Shown here: piece after piece, positions 17,608 to 26,706 of the stretch
How positions within the stretch are numbered: the stretch's first letter is position 1
Layout: the number at the start of each line of letters is the position of its first letter
NCBI RefSeq assembly: GCF_000720135.1
Contig: NZ_JOIU01000042.1
Coordinates: 1 to 47,466 of the forward strand
DNA length: 47,466 bases
Reading direction: 5' to 3'
From: Streptomyces sp. NRRL S-1022
GTDB lineage: Bacteria > Actinomycetota > Actinomycetes > Streptomycetales > Streptomycetaceae
Notes under the pieces: generated by a model
The model's database searches: none
What the model was told of the DNA's origin: nothing
Seen by the model: the letters and a program-made list of their open reading frames with translations, nothing else
Position numbers and translations under genes: made by a program

Positions 17608-18372
17608 ATGGGAATGTTGGACGGCAAGGTTGCTCTGATTACCGGGGGAACGTCCGGGATCGGCCGGGTCAGCGCGCGCCTGTTCGCACAGGAGGGGGCG
17701 AAGGTGGCGATCACCGGGCGCCGGGAGGATGCAGGCCGGGACGTGGTCGATGAGATCACGAGGGACGGTGGCGAGGCGCTGTTCGTCAAGGCTGATTCCA
17801 CGGACTTCGGCGGCGCGCGCGCAGTGGTGCAGCAGGTCGTCGACTACTTCGGCCGCCTCGACGTGGCCTTCAACAACGCCGGCACCGCCGCGGTCGGCCC
17901 GTTGACCGAGCTGGACGAGAAGGCTTGGGACCACCTGATGGACGGCAATCTGAAGGGCACGTTCTTCTATCTGCAGGCCGAGGCCGATCAGATGAAGCGC
18001 CAGGGCGAGGGCGGGGCGATCGTCGTCAACGGATCGGTGTTCGCCGAACTCGGCACCCCGGGCATCTCCATCTACAGCGCCAGCAAGGGCGGCGTCGCCG
18101 CACTCGCCCGCGCGGCGGCGGTGGAGCTCGGGCCCGACGCGATCCGGGTCAACACCGTGAATCCGACCGTCATCCGCACACCGCTGACCGAGGGCGGCAT
18201 CACGAAGAAGGAGGACGGCTCCGAGTACCACCCACACGGAGAGAACATCCCCCTCGGCCGCGTCGGCGAGGCGCACGAGGTCGCCCAGGTGGTTCTCTTC
18301 CTCCTGTCCGACCGGGCCTCCTTCGTCACCGGACAGTCGGTCATGGTGGACGGCGGACAGAGCGTCAACTGA
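17608..18372 (+). CDS. Short-chain dehydrogenase/reductase
   Basis: A 254-residue classical SDR. It has the cofactor motif 'TGGTSGIG' (~12-19), 'AFNNAGTAAVGP', Ser in 'VVNGSVFAELG', catalytic 'YSASK', and the terminal 'GQSVMVDGG'. 'TGRREDAG' suggests NADP(H) preference. The start ATG 17608 is followed two codons later by another ATG; either fits. It is followed at once by a 22-bp perfect stem-loop terminator, so transcription stops there. It forms a divergent pair with the SDR at 16403-17158. Confidence 0.9.
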   Translation: MGMLDGKVALITGGTSGIGRVSARLFAQEGAKVAITGRREDAGRDVVDEITRDGGEALFVKADSTDFGGARAVVQQVVDYFGRLDVAFNNAGTAAVGPLTELDEKAWDHLMDGNLKGTFFYLQAEADQMKRQGEGGAIVVNGSVFAELGTPGISIYSASKGGVAALARAAAVELGPDAIRVNTVNPTVIRTPLTEGGITKKEDGSEYHPHGENIPLGRVGEAHEVAQVVLFLLSDRASFVTGQSVMVDGGQSVN

Positions 18373-18377
18373 TCCGA

Positions 18378-18425
18378 GGCAAAGCGCTCCGTGTCCTGGA
18401 CGACCAGGACACGGAGCGCTTTGCC
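18378..18425. terminator. Bidirectional stem-loop terminator
   Basis: A perfect 22-bp inverted repeat (arms 18378-18399 and 18404-18425) around the loop ACGA, between the stop of the plus-strand SDR and the stop of the convergent SDR pseudogene. There is no long T run, as is common for Streptomyces terminators, but the stem is exceptionally long and serves both strands. Confidence 0.85.
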
Positions 18426-18435
18426 GTCGGATCAG

Positions 18436-19142
18436 TCATCCCACGCACGCGCCGCCGTCGACGCGCAGGGTCTGGCCGGTGATGAACCCGGCGTCCTCGG
18501 AGAGCAGGAAGAAGACGGCGGCGGCGAGTTCCCAGGGCTGGGCCAGCCGACCGGCCGGGACACCGGCGAGGTAGCGAGCCTCACCGGGCGATCCGGGCGG
18601 GTTGTTCTCACGGAACAGCTCGCTCGGTCGGCCCGGGAGCAACCGAATTGACGGCGATCCCCGCATCGGCGAGCTCGCCCGCCCAGGCACGCGGGCAGAA
18701 GTCCAGTGCGGCCTTGGCGGGCGCCGTACGAGGCGCGCTCGGGCAGGCCGACGGTGACCAGGCTGGTGACGTTGACGATGCGTCCCCAGCGTTGCGCGGT
18801 CATGCCGGGCGGCACTGCCTGGGTCAGCTGTACGGCGGTGCGGACCGTCAGGTCGCAGACGGCCTGCAGGTCGTCCAGGTCGACGGCGGGCAGTGGGGAG
18901 GGGCGGACGATTCCGACGTTGTTGACCACGGTATCGACGGCCCCACCGCGCAGGACGGCGTCGAGGGTGTGCGCGGTGGCGGCGCGGTCGGCGAGGTCGA
19001 CGGTGTAGAACTCGCCGGGGAACTCCGGTGGGGCCGAGCGGACCAGCCCGACGGGGCGGTGGCCGGCGGCATCCAGGCGGTCAGCCAGCGCGCGGCCGAT
19101 GCCTCGTGAAGCGCCGGAGATCAGCACTCCTCTGGAAATCAC
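18436..19142 (-). pseudogene. Short-chain dehydrogenase, frameshifted
   Basis: From GTG 19142 (GAGGAG upstream) the protein reads 'GVLISGASRGIGRALADRLD', 'VVNNVGIVRPSPLP', 'WGRIVNVTSLVTVGLPERAS' and 'YGA'. One base is then out of step near 18720: the expected 'AKAALDFCPRAWAGELADAG' is in a neighbouring frame. A second shift near 18630 returns to 'LFRENNPPGSPGEARYLAGV' and the terminal 'GFITGQTLRVDGGACVG'. The two shifts almost restore the frame, so the product would be garbled only in the middle, including the catalytic lysine region. It may be a decayed gene or two assembly errors. Confidence 0.75.
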
Positions 19143-19249
19143 GGCTTCGGGTCTCCTCGAGGCGTGTGCGGGCCGCATGGCTTCGCGCCGGACGGCGCCG
19201 CCGGGGATCTGCTTCCCGGCGGCGCCTTGGCGGGGCTGTGCGGGTGGGT

Positions 19250-20059
19250 TCAGTAGCCGGGGAACAGCGATCGGAGATCGTCGAGCGTGGCGGTGCCGGT
19301 AACCGTGACACCGTCTTGTGGCCTGTTGCGGCCGTAGACCAGCCGCAGCACCGCCTCGGCGGTGCCCGACACGGTTCCGGCCGGTTCGGCGGGCTCGCAC
19401 GGGTAGATGTGCAGTTCAGTGTCCAGATCGAGCAGCAACATGCGCTGCGGGTCGGTGAGTTCCACCGCGAACTGGCGGGGGCCGAGCCGGGACAGGCTTT
19501 CCGCGTCCCGGAAGCGGGTGGCCACCAGGTCGAGGCGCGGCCACAGGAGTTCCACCTCCTGTGCGGGAATCGTCGAGGTCGGATCCAGGGCCACCGTGAC
19601 GTCCCAGGCATGCACGGACTGTTCGGAGAGCCGGTATCCGGTGTAGTCGGCGAGGCCGAGCAGTCCCCTGAAGTACGGCACACGAAGACTTTCGCGTTGG
19701 TCGGTGGTGAGCCCGTCCAGCAGGTGCAGATGGCACGCGTCGGCTTCCTGCCAGGCGGCACGCTGGGCCGGCCCGGGCAGGGCGTCCCAGCGTTCCCACA
19801 CGGGCAGGAGGTCTTCGCGCTGCGGGCCCCTCGTGTCGCCCTCAAGGCCGCGTTCCACCAGGGTGGTGCAGATCTCGGCAGCGCTGCCCAGGTGGGACAG
19901 GACCTGGGCGATGCTCCATCCGTCGGCGAAGGACGGTCGGGACAGGTCCTCGTCGGACAGGTTCCCGACAGCGGTGTTGAGCCGGTCCGAGCTGGCGTGC
20001 AGTGCCGCCAGCCAGTGTTCCAAGGGAGTCGTGTGCTGCATGGTCGCTCCCGTCGTCAT
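19250..20059 (-). CDS. Mycothiol-dependent maleylpyruvate isomerase-like protein
   Basis: A 269-residue DinB/MDMPI-fold protein. The N-terminal four-helix bundle has 'RPSFADGWSIAQVLSHLGSA' with the conserved W and HLG histidine (metal ligand), then 'SEQSVHAWDVTVALDP' with the second histidine. The C-terminal lobe ends 'TATLDDLRSLFPGY'. The family binds a divalent metal and uses mycothiol, the actinobacterial thiol, for isomerisation or thiol transfer. Its start is 10 bases after the stop of the enoyl-CoA hydratase-like gene (GAGAGG in between), so the two form an operon. Starts at 20059 or 20041 are both possible. Substrate unknown; it may act in aromatic or antibiotic metabolism. Confidence 0.82.
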   Translation of the reverse strand: MTTGATMQHTTPLEHWLAALHASSDRLNTAVGNLSDEDLSRPSFADGWSIAQVLSHLGSAAEICTTLVERGLEGDTRGPQREDLLPVWERWDALPGPAQRAAWQEADACHLHLLDGLTTDQRESLRVPYFRGLLGLADYTGYRLSEQSVHAWDVTVALDPTSTIPAQEVELLWPRLDLVATRFRDAESLSRLGPRQFAVELTDPQRMLLLDLDTELHIYPCEPAEPAGTVSGTAEAVLRLVYGRNRPQDGVTVTGTATLDDLRSLFPGY

Positions 20060-20069
20060 GGCCGGCCTC

Positions 20070-20834
20070 TCAGCCCTGGTGGGCGAGATCGGCCGCGGTC
20101 AGACCCTCCAGGGCCATGCCGAGCTGGGTGCCTTCCGCGATCCGGCGGCTGATGCGCTGACGCAGGGTGACAGCCAGGTAGCGAGTCAGCAGCTGCGGCC
20201 TGGCGGCCAGGGCCTCGGCCAGCTCCTGGGCGCGGGGAAGAACTTTACCCAAAGGCAGCACCTCGGCCACCGCGCCCCAGCGTTCGGCCTGTTCGGCGGT
20301 GAAGGAGCCCTGGGTGAGGGCGAGATGGCGGGCGCGGTTCAGACCCACCGCCTCCTCCCAGACGATGTGGATGCCGTCGCCGGGAACGATCCCGAAGGTC
20401 AGGTGCGGGAAATCGCTGAAGACGGTGGTGTCGGCGGCCACGACGATGTCGGCGAGCAGGGCGTACTCGCTGTGTACCGAGGCCGGGCCGTTCACGGCGG
20501 CGACGATCGGCATCTCCAGGTCGGCCAGCCGCTGCATGACGCGGCGGCCCTCACTGAGGGTGCGGTCCCACTGGGCGGGCTTGGTGATGTCACCCAGGCT
20601 CGCGCCGTCGATGTCGGTCATGAAGCGGTCCCCGGTACCGGTGAGCACCAGCACCCGGTTCTCCCGGTCCTCACCGATTTCGTACAGCGCGCGGGGGAAG
20701 TCGGTGTGCAGCCGGCCGGTGAAGGTCGCGGGGCCCTGATCGGTATGGAACCGCAGGGTGAGCACCCCGGAGGGGGTCCGGCTCATCGCCAGGTCGGGGA
20801 AGGCAGTGAAATAGGCAGGGGTTCCGGGCGTCAC
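20070..20834 (-). CDS. Enoyl-CoA hydratase/isomerase-family protein
   Basis: A 254-residue crotonase-fold protein. It has 'GVLTLRFHTDQG' (first strand), 'VLVLTGTGDRFMTDIDGA' (oxyanion region, where a canonical hydratase has FCAGxDL), 'MPIVAAVNGPASVHSEYALL' (the second oxyanion motif is normally NGxAxGGG, altered here), 'DTTVFSDFPHLTFGIVPGDG' and 'AERWGAVAEVLP'. The replaced glycines imply a substrate other than simple enoyl-CoA, or an isomerase/hydrolase role. It is the first gene of a two-gene operon with the isomerase-like gene. A half LysR site lies about 110 bases upstream. Confidence 0.82.
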   Translation of the reverse strand: MTPGTPAYFTAFPDLAMSRTPSGVLTLRFHTDQGPATFTGRLHTDFPRALYEIGEDRENRVLVLTGTGDRFMTDIDGASLGDITKPAQWDRTLSEGRRVMQRLADLEMPIVAAVNGPASVHSEYALLADIVVAADTTVFSDFPHLTFGIVPGDGIHIVWEEAVGLNRARHLALTQGSFTAEQAERWGAVAEVLPLGKVLPRAQELAEALAARPQLLTRYLAVTLRQRISRRIAEGTQLGMALEGLTAADLAHQG

Positions 20835-21288
20835 GGTCTACTCCTTGGTCCGTGGACGCGTCCGGTGGGCGTCGCGTCCTTGCGCCCAGACAACCTCCCT
20901 GCCTGCCCGATCTGTACCCGGCGGTCAGACCCTCTACCGAGGACGGCCATAAGTGACTTTTCTGGCCGGGCCGGACTTCGATCAGGCGACGCTTGCTCCT
21001 GCACGGTGGTCGACTGGGTGACCACCGCGAGCGATCTTCCCTCGTTCCAGTCGGCACCTCGTGGCGAATGCACCGGACGAGTGCTGCGCGCGGGGTACGC
21101 CGGGCCGCCCGTCCAGTGCCTGGGCCGAGCCGGTGATGCCCCGGCGAACCCGGCCGTTGCCGCGGCCAGGGATGAGAGCCTGCCTGACTGCTACACGCGC
21201 CAGCCGACACACCGGCTCTTCGTCCGCAGGCCCGTAGCCACGCCTGGAATGAGAATCTGGCCCGTCAGACGCTTATACAGGCCAGACG
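20835..21288. other. Divergent intergenic region with a half LysR site
   Basis: About 450 bases between the enoyl-CoA hydratase-like operon (minus) and the NhaA gene (plus). No gene recognised. GGCCATAAG near 20946 repeats one half of the palindrome found upstream of the LysR gene. Promoters for both directions should lie here. Confidence 0.4.
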
Positions 21289-23127
21289 GTGCGCGGCAGC
21301 GGATCGCGTTCCCCGTTGCGCGCTTTCTTGCGCACCGAGACCGGCGGCGCCGCCGCCCTGGTCGCCGCGGCGTATGCCGCACTCGTCTGGGCCAACGCGG
21401 CACCCTCGGTATACACGTCGGTCTGGGACACCCGCCTGTCTGTCCGCTTCGGAACGTACGGAATCTCCCTCGGCCTGCGCGCGTGGGTCAGCGGCCTGAT
21501 GACGCTCTTCTTCTTCGTCGTCGGTCTCGAGGCCCGCCGTGAGTTCGACATGGGGGAACTACGCGAGCGCAAGCGGCTCGCGCTGCCCCTCGTCGCGGGG
21601 CTCAGCGGCATGCTCGTGCCCATCGCGCTCTACCTCGCCATCAACGCCGGCCACGGCAGCGAGCAGGGCTGGGGTGCGGCCATGTCCACCGACACCGCGT
21701 TCGCCCTGGGCGTGCTGGCCGTCGTGGGCCGCGGCATGCCGCCCGGACTGCGGGTCTTCATCCTCTTGCTGAGCGTGGTCGATGACCTTCTCGCCCTCGG
21801 CGTCATCGCCTCCGTCTACAGCGGCCGCATCACCGTGCCCCCACTCATCGTCGCCATCGGCGCTCTCGCACTCGTCCTGCTCGGACGGCTCGGCGTGCGC
21901 CACGGCAGCGTGTACGCGCTGCTGGGCGTCGTCGCCTGGGTCGCCCTGCTTGAGTCGGGCGTGGACCCGGTCGTGATCGGTCTCGCCCTGGGGCTGCTCA
22001 CCTACGCCTACCCTGCCTCGCGCGCCGACCTGGAACACGCGAGCGGCCTGTTCCGGCTGTTCCGCGAGCAGCCCACACCGGAACTGGAGCGGTCCGTCCG
22101 CGCCGGCATCGCCTCGACTATCTCCCCCAACGACCGCCTGCAACGGATCTACCACCCTTGGACCAGCTACACGGTGGTCCCGCTGTTCGCCCTGGCCAAC
22201 TCCGGCATCGAGATCACCGGAGGCCAACTGGCACGAGCCTTCACCTCGCCCGTCACCCTGGGCATCCTCATCGCCTACGTCGTGGGCAAGCCACTGGGCA
22301 TCGTCGGAGCCTGTGCACTTGCCACGCTCGCCTCTCGCGGGCGGCTGCGCCTCCCGGTCGGCTGGGGAGCGGCAACCGCTGGCGGCGCACTGTGCGGGAT
22401 CGGGTTCACCGTTTCCCTGCTCATCGCGACCCTCGCCTTCCACGGTGCACGCCTCGCCGAGGCCAAGCTCGGCATCCTCGCCACACTGGTCTGCTCCTTC
22501 CTGACAGCCCGGCTCGTCACCGCGGCGATCGACCTTCTGCCGCCTCCCCTGCGGCTCCGGGTCCTGTTCGGGAAGGCGGAGACGATCGTCGACCTGGCCG
22601 TGCCCGTCGACCCCGACCGCGATCACATCCGGGGGCCGCACCAGGCCCCCGTGACCGTCGTGGAGTACGGCGACTACGAATGTCCCTACTGCGGGCAGGC
22701 CGAGCCCGTCGTTCGTGAACTCCTCGCCGACTTCGGAGACGTGCGCTATGTGTGGCGCCACCTCCCCCTCACCGACGTGCACATCCATGCTCAACTCGCT
22801 GCCGAGGCCTCCGAAGCAGCAGCACGGCAGGGCCGCTTCTGGGACATGCACGACCTGCTGCTCAGCCATCAAGAAGCCCTCCGCATCGAGGACCTGCACG
22901 CCCACGCGGCTGCCGTCGGCCTGGACACCGAGCGCTTCGAACGAGACATGCGCGCCCACACCGGTGCAGTCCGCATCGCCGAGCACGTTGATTCAGCCGA
23001 CCTCAGCAGCGTGGCCGGAACCCCCACCTTCTTCATCAATGGCCGCAGACACCACGGCGCCTACGACCTCACCAGTCTCACCGCCGCAGTCCGCGCCGCC
23101 CGCGAACGCGCCTCCGTCACCGCCTGA
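21289..23127 (+). CDS. nhaA: NhaA Na+/H+ antiporter fused to a DsbA-like thioredoxin domain
   Basis: A 612-residue fusion. Residues 1-~420 are a complete NhaA: '[17 protein letters not shown]', '[20 protein letters not shown]', '[16 protein letters not shown]' (the paired aspartates of the ion site), '[14 protein letters not shown]' and '[15 protein letters not shown]'. Residues ~440-612 are a DsbA/thioredoxin domain with the active site '[11 protein letters not shown]' (C-P-Y-C) and cis-Pro loop '[20 protein letters not shown]'. NhaA extrudes Na+ for H+. The added domain would face the cytoplasm or membrane surface and may couple transport to thiol state. This fusion is a known actinobacterial architecture. 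GTG 21289 lacks a strong ribosome site. Monocistronic. Confidence 0.9.
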   Translation: MRGSGSRSPLRAFLRTETGGAAALVAAAYAALVWANAAPSVYTSVWDTRLSVRFGTYGISLGLRAWVSGLMTLFFFVVGLEARREFDMGELRERKRLALPLVAGLSGMLVPIALYLAINAGHGSEQGWGAAMSTDTAFALGVLAVVGRGMPPGLRVFILLLSVVDDLLALGVIASVYSGRITVPPLIVAIGALALVLLGRLGVRHGSVYALLGVVAWVALLESGVDPVVIGLALGLLTYAYPASRADLEHASGLFRLFREQPTPELERSVRAGIASTISPNDRLQRIYHPWTSYTVVPLFALANSGIEITGGQLARAFTSPVTLGILIAYVVGKPLGIVGACALATLASRGRLRLPVGWGAATAGGALCGIGFTVSLLIATLAFHGARLAEAKLGILATLVCSFLTARLVTAAIDLLPPPLRLRVLFGKAETIVDLAVPVDPDRDHIRGPHQAPVTVVEYGDYECPYCGQAEPVVRELLADFGDVRYVWRHLPLTDVHIHAQLAAEASEAAARQGRFWDMHDLLLSHQEALRIEDLHAHAAAVGLDTERFERDMRAHTGAVRIAEHVDSADLSSVAGTPTFFINGRRHHGAYDLTSLTAAVRAARERASVTA

Positions 23128-23286
23128 AGGACCACGGCAGAAGGACCTCGCCGCAACTCGGGCTGACACAGATCACAAGCCGCCATCCAACATGAACAAG
23201 ACTCACCAACTGGATCACGACGACCTGCAGAAACCACCCACCGCACCCGCCAATTAACGTGAAAAGCCACAATTCGATGGCGCAGA

Positions 23287-23480
23287 TGCGATCTCTCGGT
23301 TCTGGGGCGGTGGGGTGAGAGAAGTGGGGTTTGGGGGTGTTGTTGCTGGTCGGTGGCGGTTGCGAGGGGTGGGGCCACCGTCCTGGGCGTGAGGGAACCG
23401 TGGGGCATCGCTGTCCTGGGGCGTTATTGCATGAGGGTGACGCTTTCTCAGTTTCGTGAGTTCTGATCCGCTGGCCGGTG
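23287..23480 (+). mobile_element. Left end of Tn7/Mu-like element, copy B
   Basis: Starts TGCGATCTCTCGG at 23287 and aligns over about 190 bases with the left end of the intact copy at 37969. A second, internal motif, GACGCTTTCTCAGTT (23439-23453), resembles the terminal one (GATGCGATCTCTCGGTT, starting two bases before the TG) and is a likely second transposase-binding site. Upstream (23128-23286) nothing is recognised. Confidence 0.6.
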
Positions 23481-23481
23481 G

Positions 23482-24749
23482 GTGTTGGTGTGCTTGGGGG
23501 TGTGGATCAGGGAGAGCTGCGTCCGGCCTGCGTTGCGGGGGCCGGCGGTGCGTCGTCTGCTGGCTCTGCGGCGGGAGGGGAAGCTCACCACTGGGCAGGT
23601 GAGGTCGGCGGCGGACGTGCTGAGGGTGCGGGAGCGTGCGGTGTGGCGGTGGCTGGCGGCCGCCGAGCGGGACGAGGCTGCGGCCCGGGCACCGGGGGAG
23701 CGGGCCGTGTATCCCGGGAGGTCCGGGCTCTGCTGGGGTTGTGGAAGAGGAACGTCGCGGCGGTGCATCGTGAGCTGACTGCTCGCGCGGCCAGGGGCGA
23801 GGGGCAGCCGCCTCCGTCGATTCCGACGCTGCACCGGGCGATCCGCCGTGATCTGACGCCGGGGGAGCGGGCGGGGCTTGCGGGAGGGGAGCGGGCGGCG
23901 CGCAAGCACGATGTGTTTCTGGCCCGGCCGCGGGGCTGGCGTAACCCCAGCCGCGCCCCGGCAAACGCCCTTCCCGGCCAAAGGACGAAGTGCTGCTGAG
24001 CTTCGAGGACTTCACTTCCCAGCTTCTGGCCTGGACGCTCTCGTGGAACACCGAGCACCGCCCGGCGCCGCTTGGGGGCAGGACTCCGCTTGAGGCGTGG
24101 CAGGACGATCCCACCCCGCTGCGGGACGTGGCCGCGGCGGATTTGTGGACGTTCACCTTGGAGGATGCCGGCACCCGCACACTGACCACCCGCGGCGTCC
24201 GCTTCCCCAGACGCGACTATGTGGGCGCGTGGATGACCGGCCAAACCGGGATGCAGGTCCGTATCCGTTTCATGCCCCACCACGACCATCGCATCGAGGT
24301 CTACCACGCGGCCACCGGCCGCTACCTCGGCCCCGCGGACCTGGCCGATCAAGCAACCGAAGAGCAGCTCAGCGCGGTACGGCGGGCACGGGCCGCCCGC
24401 GCACGCCGTCTGAAGAAGGACCTCGAAGCTTCCCAGCGCGAGCGCTACGCCGCTGCGAACCAGCCCGAAGCACCCCGGCGGCTCGGCGGCTCGGCGCGCT
24501 GACCGGTGCGCAGGCCGAGGCCGAACTCGCCCAGACTACCGACTCCGACTTCGCGCAGCTGGCGCTGCCGGACCTCATCCCGCCCGTCGCGCCCCCGGCC
24601 GACTGGCGCACCCCGGCTTCCGTGGCCGCGCTGACCACGCCAGGCCCGCCCATCCGGTACCCGTACGGCCCTGACGGCACCTCCGCCCCGGACGGCCGCG
24701 ACGGCCCGTCCGCACGGGCCGCAGACACTGATGAAGACGGAGACGCCTC
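23482..24749 (+). pseudogene. Mu/TnsB-like transposase with catalytic core deleted (copy B)
   Basis: Pieces match the intact transposase at 39428-41161: the N-terminal HTH ('RGPAVRRLLALRREGKLTT', 'ERAVWRWLAAAERDE'), a frameshift near 23745, then 'NVAAVHRELTARAARGEG' and 'ARKHDVFLARPRGWRN'. At about 23945 the sequence jumps to the region after the DDE core ('DEVLLSFEDFTSQLLAWTLS', '..LWTFTLEDAGTRTLTTRG', '..HHDHRIEVYHAATGRYLG'). A second frameshift near 24495 leads into the C-terminal tail. About 130 residues are missing, including all three catalytic residues. Not functional. Confidence 0.8.
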
Positions 24750-24924
24750 GTGACCGCGGCCACCTACCAGTACGTCGACCTGCCCGACGCCTCCGTGGTC
24801 ACCGCCCGCGCCCTGCTCACCGCCCGCGAGAACATTGGTGACACCGTCGCTGCCCGCGCGATGATGTGTATCCATGGCGGCGCCGGCTTCGGCAAGACCC
24901 TCGCTGTCAACACCTGCCTGTGGT
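24750..24924 (+). pseudogene. TnsC/TniB-like ATPase, N-terminal fragment (copy B)
   Basis: GTG 24750 starts 'MTAATYQYVDLPDASVVTAR', nearly identical to the intact ATPase at 41158, and continues through Walker A 'GGAGFGKT' to 'LAVNTCL', then breaks off at about 24920. It overlaps the transposase stop by 4 nt, as in the intact copy. The element is truncated here. Confidence 0.8.
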
Positions 24925-25029
24925 CGTCGTGGGCCTGCAGGACCAGCCCGCCCAGGTACTGCGCCTGACCGGCGCTTATGACCTGCTGGTCGCCGCTCCT
25001 GCCGATACAGCCGGCGCCGCTGCCGCTTA
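24925..25029 (+). pseudogene. Possible STAS (anti-sigma antagonist) C-terminal fragment
   Basis: In one plus frame the sequence reads 'VVVGLQDQPAQVLRLTGAYD' followed by 'LLVAAP' and an Ala-rich end with TAA at 25027. This resembles the last helix and strand of STAS-domain anti-sigma-factor antagonists. It adjoins the broken end of copy B and may be old flanking DNA. Confidence 0.35.
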
Positions 25030-25500
25030 AGCGGCGTGGACGCAGGTCACTGCGGTTGGGAACGCCCGCACGATGTGCCGAGTGCCGCTGCGAGGCAGTT
25101 GCGGGAAGCGCTGGACGCGTGGGCGTTGCTTACAGGCTTTTGGGAACTTCGTGGGCAAGCGGCCGCTTCTGCGGGACCGGCCGCGAGGTGCTGCGGTTCG
25201 GAGATGAGCCGTGGCACCGCCCGTTTGAGTCGAGGCCGGTGGTCGCGTGTGACCTTCACGGACTGAGCGGTGGTGGGTCTACGGGAAGACTGGAACGGGC
25301 AGGGAGAACGACAGGCCTGACCTAGTCGTGTAGGACTGGCTATGTCCTCCCATAATGCGCAGCGACTCCCTCCGCAGTCGTGTCTGCCGGACGGCAGCCC
25401 CGCGGGGGAGATCGAGCGGCTTAAGTGCTTGTTTCCTTTGGCTCAGGGTTGTGCCGGTGACGGGCAGGTGGGTGTCAGTGCGGTGTGAGAATCTCCGGGC
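25030..25500. other. Intergenic, no gene recognised
   Basis: About 470 bases. The 25036-25266 frame is open but has no family resemblance. The end should contain the promoter of the small gene at 25501; no clear ribosome site is seen (GTGTGAG lies about 20 bases upstream). Confidence 0.4.
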
Positions 25501-25857
25501 ATGAGTTACGACCTGGCTGTCTGGGAGGGCGAGAGGCCGGCGGATGACAAGACCGCCGCCCGGGTCTTCAACGACATGTACGCCCGCTACATCGACGGCG
25601 AGGTGGAAGAGCGTCCTTCCGAACGCATAGCGGCCTACGTTGCCGCGCTGCTTGAGCGGTGGTGTGACCTCACAGAGGACGAGGAGGACACCTCGCCCTG
25701 GTCAACCGGGCCGTTGATCGGCGAGGCCCGTGGCCCGTTGATCTACTTCCCCATGCGGTGGAGCATGGCCGAGGAGGCATCGGCCTACGCGGCAACCGTG
25801 GCGGAGTCCATGGGGCTGGTCTGTTTCGACGTGCAGCAGAACCGGTTCAGGCCATGA
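25501..25857 (+). CDS. Conserved hypothetical protein (immunity-like)
   Basis: A 118-residue protein beginning 'MSYDLAVWEGERPADDKTAA', with 'SPWSTGPLIGEARGPLIYFP', then 'AATVAESMGLVCFDVQQNRF'. The pattern is a common streptomycete hypothetical family of this length, often near polymorphic-toxin or mobile loci, and looks like a small alpha/beta immunity-type fold. No catalytic residues are evident. Its stop overlaps the end of the IS transposase on the other strand, so the IS inserted exactly at or just past its 3' end and left the gene whole. Confidence 0.6.
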   Translation: MSYDLAVWEGERPADDKTAARVFNDMYARYIDGEVEERPSERIAAYVAALLERWCDLTEDEEDTSPWSTGPLIGEARGPLIYFPMRWSMAEEASAYAATVAESMGLVCFDVQQNRFRP

Positions 25858-26356
25858 GGAGAGCCGCCAGCCGGCGGTAGGCGATGAGGCTTGCGGCTAT
25901 GCCGACGAAGGCAAGGAAGTGCTCGGCCTTGCGCTCGTAGCGGCGATGGAGGCGACGGCAGCCGGCCAGCCAGGACACGGTTCTCTCGACCGCCCAGCGA
26001 TGTCGGCCCAACCGCTGTGCGGACTCGATACCCTTGCGGGCGATGCGTTGGCGAATTCCCCGCGCGCGGAGCCATCGGCGCAGGTGGTCGTAGTCGTAGC
26101 CCTTGTCCGCGTGCAGTTTCGCCGGCTTACGGCGCCGGGGCCCGCGGCGGGAGCGGATGGGTGGGATGCCGCACACGAGCGGCTCCAAGCCCTGACTGTC
26201 GTGCATGTTCGCACCGGAGATGCCCAGGGACAGAGACAGTCCGTTCCGGTCGGTAATCAGGTGGATCTTCGATCCCAGCTTGCCGCGGTCGGTCGGATTC
26301 GGTCCGGTCAGTGGCCCCCTCTTGCCGCCCGCAGACTGACCGAGTCGATCGCGCAC
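25847..26356 (-). CDS. IS5-family transposase, second frame
   Basis: Encodes the rest of the DDE domain: 'GSKIHLITDRNGLSLSLGIS', 'KLHADKGYDYDHLRRWLRAR' (second Asp in 'ADKGYD') and 'RHRWAVERTVSWLAGCRRL' (catalytic Glu in 'AVERT'). It is reached from the first frame by -1 slippage in the G5 run near 26315. The C-terminal 'LIAYRRLAALLMA' ends abruptly at the border with the immunity-like gene. Confidence 0.85.
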   Translation of the reverse strand: MRDRLGQSAGGKRGPLTGPNPTDRGKLGSKIHLITDRNGLSLSLGISGANMHDSQGLEPLVCGIPPIRSRRGPRRRKPAKLHADKGYDYDHLRRWLRARGIRQRIARKGIESAQRLGRHRWAVERTVSWLAGCRRLHRRYERKAEHFLAFVGIAASLIAYRRLAALLMA

Positions 26357-26667
26357 CGCGACCAGTCCAGCTCACCCCGTGCTCCGAGTTCGTCAAGGAT
26401 CACACGGTAGAGCTTCGCCCAGACCCGGTCCCGGCTCCACTGGGCGAACCGGCGGTAGACCGTGGGCCAGGCAGGGCCGAACACCGGCGGCAGCTGCCGC
26501 CAGGTGCAACCCGACGTCGCCACGAATATGATCGCTGCCAGAGCCTCACGGTCACCCGTCCGACGCCGGCCACCGCCCTGCGGACGTATCACCTCCGTCG
26601 GCGGCACCACCCGTCTGAACAGCACCCACAAGGCGTCCGGCACCAACCGCTCAACCAGATCCGTCAT
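26308..26667 (-). CDS. IS5-family transposase, first frame
   Basis: A 119-residue frame with the N-terminal DUF4096-like domain of IS5 transposases: 'RPQGGGRRRTGDREALAAII' and 'ATSGCTWRQLPPVFGPAWPT', then 'ELDWSRCAIDSVSLRAARGG'. The first catalytic Asp is in 'CAIDS'. It ends just after a G5 run on its own strand (plus-strand CCCCC at 26315-26319), where a -1 shift would join it to the second frame. This slippage is typical of many IS5 members. Confidence 0.85.
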   Translation of the reverse strand: MTDLVERLVPDALWVLFRRVVPPTEVIRPQGGGRRRTGDREALAAIIFVATSGCTWRQLPPVFGPAWPTVYRRFAQWSRDRVWAKLYRVILDELGARGELDWSRCAIDSVSLRAARGGH

Positions 26668-26706
26668 GCGCGGCTCAACGAACGATCACACCATAAGAAA
26701 CGATGT

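Larger units (their letters stand above)
25847..26700 (-). mobile_element. IS5-family insertion sequence
   Basis: About 850 bases with the two overlapping transposase frames described separately. I could not find matching terminal inverted repeats: the left side runs straight into the end of the immunity-like gene, while the right side (about 26700) has no counterpart there. The element may be truncated on the left. Confidence 0.7.

Noticed and set aside
19704..21542. 612-residue plus-strand open frame
   Set aside because: Overlaps two well-supported minus-strand genes and the start of nhaA; composition is Gly/Val-rich with no domain.
21559..22986. 475-residue minus-strand open frame
   Set aside because: Antisense of the NhaA fusion; Glu/Gly/Asp-rich composition typical of shadows of GC-rich genes.
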